From Eubacteriales Family XIII. Incertae Sedis bacterium (GTDB lineage: Bacteria > Bacillota > Clostridia > Peptostreptococcales > Anaerovoracaceae), in contig JAIRPQ010000006.1 of assembly GCA_031256875.1 (NCBI GenBank), positions 1 to 54,932 on the forward strand: DNA of 54,932 bases, read 5' to 3'. Positions 37,389-45,794 of the stretch are shown piece by piece. Each line of letters begins with the position of its first letter. The stretch's first letter is position 1. The translations under genes and the position numbers were made by a program. Under the pieces are notes generated by a model that was not told the DNA's origin, did not search any database, and saw only the letters and a program-made list of their open reading frames with translations.

Positions 37389-38903
37389 ATGGCTTGCCTG
37401 CTTCTCGGAATCGACGTAGGGACTTCCTCCTGCAAGGTGACGCTCTTTGACGAGGGCGGGCAGCCCGTCTCGCAGGCGGGATCTGATTTCCAAGTGCTTC
37501 GGCCGCACTCCGGCTGGGCCGAGCAGGATCCGAACGAGTGGTGGGAAGGGGTGGCGTCGTCCGTGCGCACCGCCATAGAGCGCAGCGGCGCGGACGCGGG
37601 GGATATCGCGGGTGTCGGCGTGGACGGGCAGAGCTGGTCGGCCATACCCGTGGACAAAGGCGGCGAGGTACTCGCCAATACACCGATATGGATGGATATG
37701 CGGGCGAAGGAAATATGCGCCGAGGTCTGCGCCCGCGTCGGCGAACAGGCGATTTTTGACCTCTGCGGAAACCCCTTCACGCCCAGCTATACGACGCCGA
37801 AAATTCTCTGGTTCCGGCGCGAGCGGCCGGAGGTATACCGAAAGACGCACCGGATACTCCAGTCGAACAGCTTCATAGTGCTGCGGCTGACGGGAAAGTT
37901 TTCGCACGATATGTCGCAGGGCTACGGGCTTCATTTTTTCGATATGAGAAAATGCTCCCTCGACAGCGGCATGGCGGCGGAGCTGGGCGTAGATCCGGAC
38001 CTGATACCGCCGCTGTTCGCGAGCCACGAGGTGGTCGGAGGCGTGACGCCCGCCGCCGCCGCGTTGACGGGGCTTACTGAAGGGACGCCTGTAGTGGCGG
38101 GCGGGCTGGACGCGTCGTGCGGCACGCTCGGCGCGGGCGTCATCAGCCACGGGCAGACACAGGAGCAGGGCGGTCAGGCGGGCGGCATGAGCATCTGCGT
38201 AGAGGATTACCGCGCCGAGCCCAGACTGATTCTGAGTCCGCATGTGGTACCGGATAGGTGGCTGCTGCAAGGCGGCAGCGTCGGTGGCGGCGGCGTCCTC
38301 AAATGGTTCGATGCCGAGTTCGGCGGGGCGGTCTGCGCCGCTTCCGGCGGCGGCATTGCCACGTTCGCGGACATGGACAGGGAGGCCGCGGTCGTGCCGG
38401 CCGGTTCGGACGGGCTTGTTTTCCTTCCATATATGTCGGGCGAGAGGTCGCCTATCTGGGACGAACGCGCGAAAGGCGTCTGGTTCGGCATTGACTATAC
38501 AAAGACGCGGGGGCATTTTATACGCGCCTGCATGGAAGGCGTGGCATACTCGCTGTTACACAATTTAGAAACGGCTCTTGAGGCGGGCGCCGAGGTCGAT
38601 GAGCTGCGCTCGGTCGGCGGCGGCGCGAAAAGCGCACTCTGGTCGCAGATAAAAGCGGATGTCACGGGAAGGCCCGTGGCCGTAATGTCAGCGGACATGG
38701 CGACTTCGATGGGCGCGGCGATGCTCGCGGGCATCGGCACGGGCGTATACCCTGGGTTTGCCGAGGCCGCGGAGGTTTTCGTGAAGCAGGGGAAGCGCTA
38801 TGAGCCCGACGAATCCAGAGCGGAAAACTACGGGCGCGGGTACCGCGCGTACAGGGCGCTCTACGAACAGCTGAAAGGAATAATGCACGGTGAGATTCTA
38901 TGA
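37389..38903 (+). CDS. FGGY family carbohydrate kinase (xylulokinase-like)
   Basis: LLGIDVGTSSCKVTLFDEGGQPV; GVDGQSWSAIPVD; RSVGGGAKSALWSQIKADVTGRPV. Confidence 0.93.
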   Translation: MACLLLGIDVGTSSCKVTLFDEGGQPVSQAGSDFQVLRPHSGWAEQDPNEWWEGVASSVRTAIERSGADAGDIAGVGVDGQSWSAIPVDKGGEVLANTPIWMDMRAKEICAEVCARVGEQAIFDLCGNPFTPSYTTPKILWFRRERPEVYRKTHRILQSNSFIVLRLTGKFSHDMSQGYGLHFFDMRKCSLDSGMAAELGVDPDLIPPLFASHEVVGGVTPAAAALTGLTEGTPVVAGGLDASCGTLGAGVISHGQTQEQGGQAGGMSICVEDYRAEPRLILSPHVVPDRWLLQGGSVGGGGVLKWFDAEFGGAVCAASGGGIATFADMDREAAVVPAGSDGLVFLPYMSGERSPIWDERAKGVWFGIDYTKTRGHFIRACMEGVAYSLLHNLETALEAGAEVDELRSVGGGAKSALWSQIKADVTGRPVAVMSADMATSMGAAMLAGIGTGVYPGFAEAAEVFVKQGKRYEPDESRAENYGRGYRAYRALYEQLKGIMHGEIL

Positions 38904-39946
38904 AAGCAGCAGTGCTCTACGGCAACGATGATATCAGATACGCGGACTGGCCCGATCCGGAGCTGCCTGCGGGGAAGGTCAAAATCGCGGTGAAGGCGAG
39001 CGGCATCTGCGGCAGCGATGTGCCGCGCGTACTCTATGGCGGCGCGCATTATTACCCCATCGTGCTCGGGCATGAATTTTCCGGCACCGTGGCGGAGGTC
39101 GGCGAAGGCGTCACGTCGCTGAAGGTCGGCGATACGGTAACGGCCGCGCCGCGCGTACCCTGTCTGAAATGCCGCGACTGTCTCGCGGGAAATATCGCGC
39201 AGTGCGGCAACGACAGTTTCATAGGCAGCCGCGAGCAGGGCAGCTTCGCGGAATACATAGCCATCCCAGAGCTGAACGCCGTGCGCTACGACCCGAGCGT
39301 CAGCTTCGAACACGCCGTATTCTTCGAGCCCGCCACCGTCGCGCTTCGCGGGATACTGAACTGCGGGTTTTCGGGCGGCGGCCATACGGCGATAATAGGC
39401 TGCGGCACCATCGGGCTTTTCGCCGCGCAGTGGGCGCGGATATTCGGCGCGAGGACGGTTTCCGTATTCGACGTGGACAGCGAAAGGCTGGGAGTCGCGA
39501 AGGCGCTCGGCGTTTGCCACGCCTTCGACAGCGGGCGCGAGGGCTTCATTGAAGATGCCACGGGTGCCACAGGCGGCATGGGCTACGACTATGTCATAGA
39601 CGCGGTGGGAAACAATGCTACGCTGGTGACGGCGCTGAAGCTCGCGGCGGCGAAGGCAAGGGTGTCGCTCGTGGGCACGCCGCATGACACGGTGAGTTTC
39701 ACGAAAACCGAATGGGAGCTTATCAACCGCAAGGAGATATGGATTCGCGGGTGTTGGCAGAGCTACAGCGCGCCGTTCCCGGGCAGGGAATGGGAGCTGA
39801 CGGCGGAATGCCTTGCGGACGGCAGGCTGCGCGTAGAGGATTCGTTCATATTCAGGAAATACAGGCTGGACGAAGCGAAGGCCGCGTTCGACCTGTTCAA
39901 AAACCCGTCGCAGGTACACGGGAAGGTGCTGCTCGTGAACGGATAA
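38900..39946 (+). CDS. Zinc-dependent medium-chain alcohol/polyol dehydrogenase
   Basis: ASGICGSDVPRVLYGGAHYYPIVLGHEFSGTVAEVGEGV; CLKCRDCLAGNIAQC; IIGCGTIGLFAAQWARIFGA. Confidence 0.92.
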   Translation: MKAAVLYGNDDIRYADWPDPELPAGKVKIAVKASGICGSDVPRVLYGGAHYYPIVLGHEFSGTVAEVGEGVTSLKVGDTVTAAPRVPCLKCRDCLAGNIAQCGNDSFIGSREQGSFAEYIAIPELNAVRYDPSVSFEHAVFFEPATVALRGILNCGFSGGGHTAIIGCGTIGLFAAQWARIFGARTVSVFDVDSERLGVAKALGVCHAFDSGREGFIEDATGATGGMGYDYVIDAVGNNATLVTALKLAAAKARVSLVGTPHDTVSFTKTEWELINRKEIWIRGCWQSYSAPFPGREWELTAECLADGRLRVEDSFIFRKYRLDEAKAAFDLFKNPSQVHGKVLLVNG

Positions 39947-40038
39947 TTATTCAATTATTTAATTATTTAATTATTTAATTATTTATAATAATTTATTCAT
40001 GATATTTTACTCGTGACGCAGAGAGAATGGAGGGCAAA

Positions 40039-41052
40039 ATGGCTGAATATATCAATCCCGAATCGGTGCCGAAGCGCAGATTGTCAACAGGCGAGGAGAT
40101 TCCGTGCATTGGCATGGGGACTTTCGGCTCGGACAGGTTCACGGCGGACCAGGTTTCGGCGGCGGTCGCGGGCGCTATCAGGGCGGGCTATCGCCTGTTC
40201 GACTGCGCCGCGGTCTACGGCAACGAGGAGCTCATAGGCCAGGTGTTCAAACAGGCTTTCGACGAGGGCATCGTAAAGAGGGAAGAATTGTTCATCACGT
40301 CCAAGGTCTGGAACGACATGCACGGCAGGGGCGATGTCCTGATTTCGATGGCCAAGACGCTGAAAGATCTGCAGCTGGACTATATAGACGCGTTCTTCCT
40401 GCACTGGCCATTCCCGAACTACCACGCGCCGGGCTGCGACGGCGACGCGCGAAATCCGGATTCGGTTCCGTTCTCCGCAGAGCGTTTCCTCGCGACATGG
40501 GCGCAGCTGGAACGGCTCGTGGACATGGGGCTGGCGCGCCATATCGGGATGTCGAGCATGACGATACCGAAGCTGGAAGCCGTTTTGCCTAAGGTACGCA
40601 TAGCACCGACCGTGATAGAGATGGAGCTGCATCCGTCGTTCCAGCAGCCGGAGCTATACAGCTATGTGGAAGAAAAGGGAATACAGCCCATCGGGTTCTG
40701 CCCCATCGGGTCTCCGACCAGGCCCGACCGCGACAAGACGGAAGGCGATGTGGTGGACATACAGATGCCGGAGATAGTCGCCATCGCCCAGTCGCACGGC
40801 GTACACCCCGCCGTGGTCTGCCTGAAATGGGCCGTGCAGCGCGGGCATATCCCGATACCGTTCTCGGTCTACGAAGCGGAGTATGTCAGCAATCTGCGCT
40901 GCGCCACGGAGGATCCGCTCACGGAGGAGGAGATGTCGCGCATCGCGGCCGCCGACAAGGACTGCCGGCTCATCAAGGGCCAGGTCTTTCTCTGGGAAGG
41001 CGCGAAGGGCTGGGAGGATCTCTGGGATCTGGACGGCACGATAACAGTGTGA
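40039..41052 (+). CDS. Aldo/keto reductase
   Basis: IGMGTFGSDRFTADQVSAAVAGAIRAGYRLFDCAAVYGNEELIG; LFITSKVWN; YIDAFFLHWPFP. GGAGGG upstream of ATG 40039. Confidence 0.93.
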   Translation: MAEYINPESVPKRRLSTGEEIPCIGMGTFGSDRFTADQVSAAVAGAIRAGYRLFDCAAVYGNEELIGQVFKQAFDEGIVKREELFITSKVWNDMHGRGDVLISMAKTLKDLQLDYIDAFFLHWPFPNYHAPGCDGDARNPDSVPFSAERFLATWAQLERLVDMGLARHIGMSSMTIPKLEAVLPKVRIAPTVIEMELHPSFQQPELYSYVEEKGIQPIGFCPIGSPTRPDRDKTEGDVVDIQMPEIVAIAQSHGVHPAVVCLKWAVQRGHIPIPFSVYEAEYVSNLRCATEDPLTEEEMSRIAAADKDCRLIKGQVFLWEGAKGWEDLWDLDGTITV

Positions 41053-41079
41053 GCCGCGGCGTATGGAAAGGAAAGCAGG

Positions 41080-42582
41080 ATGACACACCCCATTCAGCAT
41101 ATGATAGCGGAGCGCAGACGCGGCAGCGCGGGAATGTATTCCGCGTGTACTGCAAGCGGTCTTGTGATAGAAGCCGTTCTCGAAGCGGCTCTTGAAAACG
41201 GAACCTCGGCGCTGGTCGAAGCTACCTCGAACCAGTCAAACCAGTTCGGCGGCTATACGGGCATGACGCCTGCGGATTTCTCCGCTTTCGTGCGCTGCAC
41301 CGCCGAGCGCGTGGGGTTCGCGCCCGAAAACCTGATACTGGGCGGCGACCACCTCGGCCCGCTCACATGGCAGGGCGAGCCTGAATCCGCCGCGATGGAA
41401 AAAGCGGAGACCTTGGTTCGCGCGTACGTGGAAGCCGGCTTTACGAAGATTCATATCGACACGAGCATGAGGCTTGCGGACGACGACCCGCAGGCGCCGC
41501 TTTCGGACGAGACGATAGCGCGGCGTGCCGTGCGGCTCGTGGCCGCCGCAGAGTCCGCGTACAGCGCGGCGCAGGGGCTGGGCGCGCGCGGCGCGAATAC
41601 GGCCGGCGGCGCGGGCATGGCTAGGGGCGCGAGCCGCCAGCCCGCCTATACTCTGCCCGCCCATGTGAAGCCCGTCTATATTATCGGAAGCGAAGTGCCG
41701 ATACCGGGAGGCGCGAAATCAGGGGGTGAAATTCCGGATGAAGCGTCTTATAAAACATCTGATAAAACGTCTGATAAAATGTTCGCCGAAAAATCCGGCA
41801 AAGCGCTCGATAAAATGTTCGCCGAAAAATCCGACAAAGCGGGCGGGCATCATGTCGCTGTAACCTCGCCGGAGGCTTTCGAAAGCACGTACGGTACCTT
41901 TCGCGCGGAGTTCGAGTCGGCGGGTATGGGCGGCGTGTTCTCGCGTGTCGTAGGCGTCGTTGTTCAGCCGGGCGTGGAGTTCGGCGACGACAGCATCGAC
42001 GAGTATGACCGCGGCGCGGCAGCTGGACTGGCGGCGCGGCTGGCGGAAGTCGGCAGCGGGGATATCGTTTTCGAAGGGCATTCCACGGACTACCAGCCGC
42101 CGCGTAAGCTCCGCCAGATGGTGGAGGACGGCATCGCGATTTTGAAGGTGGGGCCGGCTCTGACCTTCTATCTGCGCGAAGCCGCTTTCGCGCTTTCCTG
42201 CATCGAGGAGGAGATAGGCGTGCCGGAGCCGTCCTGTTTCAAGGCGGCGCTCGAAGAAGCCATGCTTGCGGACCCCGCGAACTGGGAAAAATATTATTCG
42301 GGCACAGACGCGGAGCGGGCGTTCAAGCGCAGATACAGCCTGTCCGACAGGAGCCGCTATTATTTCCCCTGCGCGGGCGTGCAGGCGGCGCTGGCTAGGC
42401 TGATGCAAAATATAGACAATGCGGACGTGCCGGTATCACTCCTGTCGCAGTACCTGCCCACCGCCTACGCGAGACTGCGCGACAAGGGGTCGCGCGCGCC
42501 CTTCACGGCGGCCGCGCTCATGAAAGCCCGCGTCCGCGACTGCATAGACGATTATCTGTATGCCACAGGCGTACTGCGGTGA
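41080..42582 (+). CDS. gatZ: Class II D-tagatose-bisphosphate aldolase, non-catalytic subunit (GatZ/KbaZ)
   Basis: ALVEATSNQSNQFGGYTGMTPADFSAFV; LILGGDHLGPLTWQGEPESAAMEKAETLVRAYVEAGFTKIHIDTSM; LRDKGSRAPFTAAALMKARVRDCIDDYLYATG. Confidence 0.9.
   Translation: MTHPIQHMIAERRRGSAGMYSACTASGLVIEAVLEAALENGTSALVEATSNQSNQFGGYTGMTPADFSAFVRCTAERVGFAPENLILGGDHLGPLTWQGEPESAAMEKAETLVRAYVEAGFTKIHIDTSMRLADDDPQAPLSDETIARRAVRLVAAAESAYSAAQGLGARGANTAGGAGMARGASRQPAYTLPAHVKPVYIIGSEVPIPGGAKSGGEIPDEASYKTSDKTSDKMFAEKSGKALDKMFAEKSDKAGGHHVAVTSPEAFESTYGTFRAEFESAGMGGVFSRVVGVVVQPGVEFGDDSIDEYDRGAAAGLAARLAEVGSGDIVFEGHSTDYQPPRKLRQMVEDGIAILKVGPALTFYLREAAFALSCIEEEIGVPEPSCFKAALEEAMLADPANWEKYYSGTDAERAFKRRYSLSDRSRYYFPCAGVQAALARLMQNIDNADVPVSLLSQYLPTAYARLRDKGSRAPFTAAALMKARVRDCIDDYLYATGVLR
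41773..41844 (+). repeat. Two tandem copies of a 36-bp in-frame repeat within gatZ
   Basis: GATAAAATGTTCGCCGAAAAATCCGGCAAAGCGCTC then GATAAAATGTTCGCCGAAAAATCCGACAAAGCGGGC, preceded by shorter 12-bp repeats (AAAACATCTGAT AAAACGTCTGAT). Confidence 0.9.
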
Positions 42583-42699
42583 GCTGTGAGTGGCAGTTGC
42601 CGCGCAGGGATATATGGAAAATATCCATATATTTCTCGTAAAATCAACGTATATAGCGAGTAAATCGGCATGATGGGCTATAACGGATATAATGTTTTA

Positions 42700-42728
42700 T
42701 TGACATGCCCGCGGCGATAGTGTAATAT
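42700..42728 (+). promoter_or_regulatory. Sigma70-type promoter of the surface/RHS cluster
   Basis: TTGACA - 17 nt - TAATAT. Confidence 0.7.
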
Positions 42729-42798
42729 ATTATTCGTATCCAAGAAGGGGAACTAGGCGGCGGATAACGCACCAGACTTGGAACGGAGACTATAATCA

Positions 42799-43868
42799 GT
42801 GAAAAGCAATGTTAAGCATAAGCGGCTTGCCGTGTATGTGGCTATAGCCGCTGCGGTGGCAGCAATGGCGGCTCTCGCATTTTTTTGGGGCGCGGGCAGG
42901 ACGGGAATGCGTCCACTGTGGACGGCTTGCGCGGGAGCGTAGAGCAAACGGCATCGGACTGGAACCCGAACGGCAACGCATCGAACATGTCGTTCGTGGC
43001 ACCTGCCCCAGGCGGGGTTTTCGCTGCCGACATCGCGTCGGGCGGCCTTTCATATATTCCAGGCGAGGACGGTGACAGCACTGCTGTTGACAGCGGCAGC
43101 ATCCACTATGTCTGCGCATCAGGCGGGTATATATACTACTATGCTTCCCCAGGCGATGATGCCGGTGCCGGCGAGATACGCAGAGCCGATGCCGATGGCA
43201 AGGAAGTGCAAAAGGTGGCGGACGCCCCGGGCGCTCTGTCGTCCATGTACGTGTCCGGCTCCAGCATCTACTGCGCCGTGCAGGGAGAGGACGCGGGGCT
43301 GTATGAGGTATCCTCGGCCACCGGCGACGCGCGGAAACTCGCAGACGGCGACGCGGGCATGATCAACGCCGCCGCCGGCCGCATATTCTTCCGGCTCGCA
43401 GGGCAGGGGCGGACAGACGCATCCATAATGAGCGTTTTGCCCGACGGCGGCGATCTGCGCGAGGTTTGCAGCACCCTGGGCGGCGTGAATTTCTATAGCT
43501 TGTATGGCGACCATATATATTTTACAGACAACAATCTTGCGCTTTGGCGCACAGCCGCGTCAGGTGAGAGCGATGCCGACGCGCTCATAGAGGGCGCGGA
43601 CATCAGCGCCTTCAACATTGCCGGCGATTCCGTATACTGCGTCGTACAGAAAGATGCGGGGGACGCGGCCGGCGGATATTCGGAGAGTCTGTCGGCGTTT
43701 GGCCTTGACGGGCACCACAGGGAAACGATAGCGGAGGGCCTGATGCCCGGCAGCCCCATCAATATAGCGGGCGGCCGGATATATTATTTCGGGAAAGGCG
43801 CATCAGGCACGCCGGAGCTGTGCAGGATAGGCATGGATGGCACGGGGAAGAAAAAGGTGAAGAAATGA
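42799..43868 (+). pseudogene. Membrane-anchored DUF5050/beta-propeller-like protein interrupted by a frameshift at a T7 run (or phase-variable / programmed frameshift gene)
   Basis: The GTG 42799 frame encodes a TM segment (VKSNVKHKRLAVYVAIAAAVAAMAALAFFWGAG) and stops shortly after. The propeller-like body (GGVFAADIASGGLSYIPGEDGD...GYIYYYASPGDD...) continues in the -1 frame, track ORF 42885..43868, from TTTTTTTGGGG at 42880-42890. Confidence 0.7.
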
Positions 43869-45772
43869 CGAATGTAATAAAAAAGGCGGTTCTGTTTATC
43901 CTGCCTGTGGCGCTTGCAGGAGCTTTTTGCGCTCCCGCCGCTACTGAATGGCAAGCCTTTGACTGGGGTGCGCCCGCAGCATATGCGGCGGAAGCGCAGG
44001 ATACCGCAAACATACCCGACCACCGGCTGCTTGCGGGCCTGAACTCATGGCTGAACGCCTATGACGGCGGGTCGCGCACACTAGATGCCGATATTTCTCG
44101 CAGCGAATTGCTGCTTGTTTCATCGCTGAGTCTGGACGGGAGCGGCATATCGGACATCACGGGAATAGAGTCCTGCACGAACCTGAGAACTCTGAGCCTG
44201 TGTTCAAACAGCATATCTGACATAGGCCCTGTGGCAGGGCTGTCAAAGCTGGATCACCTGTACCTGAACGAAAATCTCATCAGCGACTTCTCGCCGATCG
44301 CGGCGATAAGGAATACGTCATATCTGCGGGTGCAGGCGATGGGGCAGTCTATCGCGGGGGCTTCCACGTCCACTACGACGGGCGCGGTCGAGCTGGCTTC
44401 GCCCCTGTCATACAGGACAGGGAAGCAGTTCCATGTGTGGGATTTCATTCCGAAGGGCTCTAACGGCGCGTATTTTCCCGCTACGAACCTGGTCACATAC
44501 TCGCCTGCCCAGGAAGGCACCGCGAAGTACCGCTTTGACCTGGACGACAATGACAGCTCGGGCGCGGGGCGCGAGGTGCATATAAGCGGAGAAGTTTCGC
44601 ACGATATAGATATCCCGAAATGCGAGGTCACATTCGACGCCGCCGGAGGAATACTGCAAGGGAGAGCCATCGCGCAGATCGTACTCGGTCACCCGCTGGC
44701 GGCGTTCCCGACGGCCACCCGCACCGGCTACACGTTCTCCGGATGGCGCTCGGAAGTCGGCGGTCCGGTAGAGCCTGGGTACACGGTAGAGCGCACACAG
44801 ACAGTGCATGCAGCTTGGGATGCCAACACATACAAAATCACATACGATCCCGCAGGCGGCGATACCATGGCTACGCCTTACAAGCAGGTTCGGTTCGGTG
44901 AGCCGACAGGAACTTTGGCGGTGCCTTCGCGCACAGGGTACAGCTTCGTCGGGTGGTTCCGTCAGGGCGGTACGCGGGCGAGTGAGACCGACATATACGA
45001 GGTGGCGGGAGACACCGGCGTTACCGCGAGGTGGTCGGCGAACACATACACGCTGACGTTTGACCCCATGGGCGGGACTGTATCCACAGCCCAGAAAAAA
45101 GTTGTCTACGATTCCATCTATGGCGAGCTTCCGGAACCGTCGCATGCAGTAAAGCGCTTCGAAGGGTGGCACACGGCACCGTCGGGCGGCGAGGAAATCA
45201 CGGGCATGGGCGATGTGAAGATAACGGGCAACACAACGCTGTACGCGCACTGGGCTACTCCGGACAGGTTGCGTATCGCCCCATCGGGGCGGGACGTGTG
45301 GCTCGACGTGGACGGATACACCTACAGGTTCAACAGGAGAGGGCTGCCATATACGGGTCTTAGAAGAATAGAGGGCATCTACTACTATTTCGACCGCTCG
45401 GGCCGGCTTGTAAAAGGCAAGGCAGTGCGGGTGTCGGGGTACAGGCTTGCGGCAGACGGCAAAGGCCGCATCAGGAACCTTCCGCGCCCGAACAGGACAG
45501 GCGTGGCATCCGCCGCTTTCGCAGGCGCACATAAAATATCCGTGAAGTGGCACGGACTGTCGCTGGCATCCGGATATCAAGTGCAGTACGCATCCGACGG
45601 GAGATTCACAAAAGAGGTGGGGAGAGTAACTATAAGCGGGAAAAAACACACGGTCGCGACGCTGAAAGTCCATGCGGGTGCGAAGGTGCGCTACGTCCGC
45701 GTCAGAGGATATATCAAGATAGGTGGCTGCAAGGTGCCAGGCAGGTACAGCAGGGCAACCATAGTGAGATAA
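43865..45772 (+). CDS. Secreted LRR protein with Listeria-Bacteroides (InlB B) repeats, cell-wall-binding-like repeats and Fn3-like C-terminus
   Basis: Start MTNVIKKAVLFILPVALAGAFCAPAA overlaps the preceding stop (ATGA). SLDGSGISDITGIESCTNLRTLSLCSNSISDIGPVAGLSKLDHLYLNENLISDFSPI LRRs; VTFDAAGG...RTGYTFSGW / ITYDPAGG...RTGYSFVGW / LTFDPMGG InlB repeats. Confidence 0.9.
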   Translation: MTNVIKKAVLFILPVALAGAFCAPAATEWQAFDWGAPAAYAAEAQDTANIPDHRLLAGLNSWLNAYDGGSRTLDADISRSELLLVSSLSLDGSGISDITGIESCTNLRTLSLCSNSISDIGPVAGLSKLDHLYLNENLISDFSPIAAIRNTSYLRVQAMGQSIAGASTSTTTGAVELASPLSYRTGKQFHVWDFIPKGSNGAYFPATNLVTYSPAQEGTAKYRFDLDDNDSSGAGREVHISGEVSHDIDIPKCEVTFDAAGGILQGRAIAQIVLGHPLAAFPTATRTGYTFSGWRSEVGGPVEPGYTVERTQTVHAAWDANTYKITYDPAGGDTMATPYKQVRFGEPTGTLAVPSRTGYSFVGWFRQGGTRASETDIYEVAGDTGVTARWSANTYTLTFDPMGGTVSTAQKKVVYDSIYGELPEPSHAVKRFEGWHTAPSGGEEITGMGDVKITGNTTLYAHWATPDRLRIAPSGRDVWLDVDGYTYRFNRRGLPYTGLRRIEGIYYYFDRSGRLVKGKAVRVSGYRLAADGKGRIRNLPRPNRTGVASAAFAGAHKISVKWHGLSLASGYQVQYASDGRFTKEVGRVTISGKKHTVATLKVHAGAKVRYVRVRGYIKIGGCKVPGRYSRATIVR

Positions 45773-45794
45773 TGGGGAAGCAGAGGAGAACGGT

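Noticed and set aside
36597-38516. 639-aa minus-strand ORF opposite the LacI and kinase genes
   Set aside because: Antisense shadow of two recognised genes, low-information composition.
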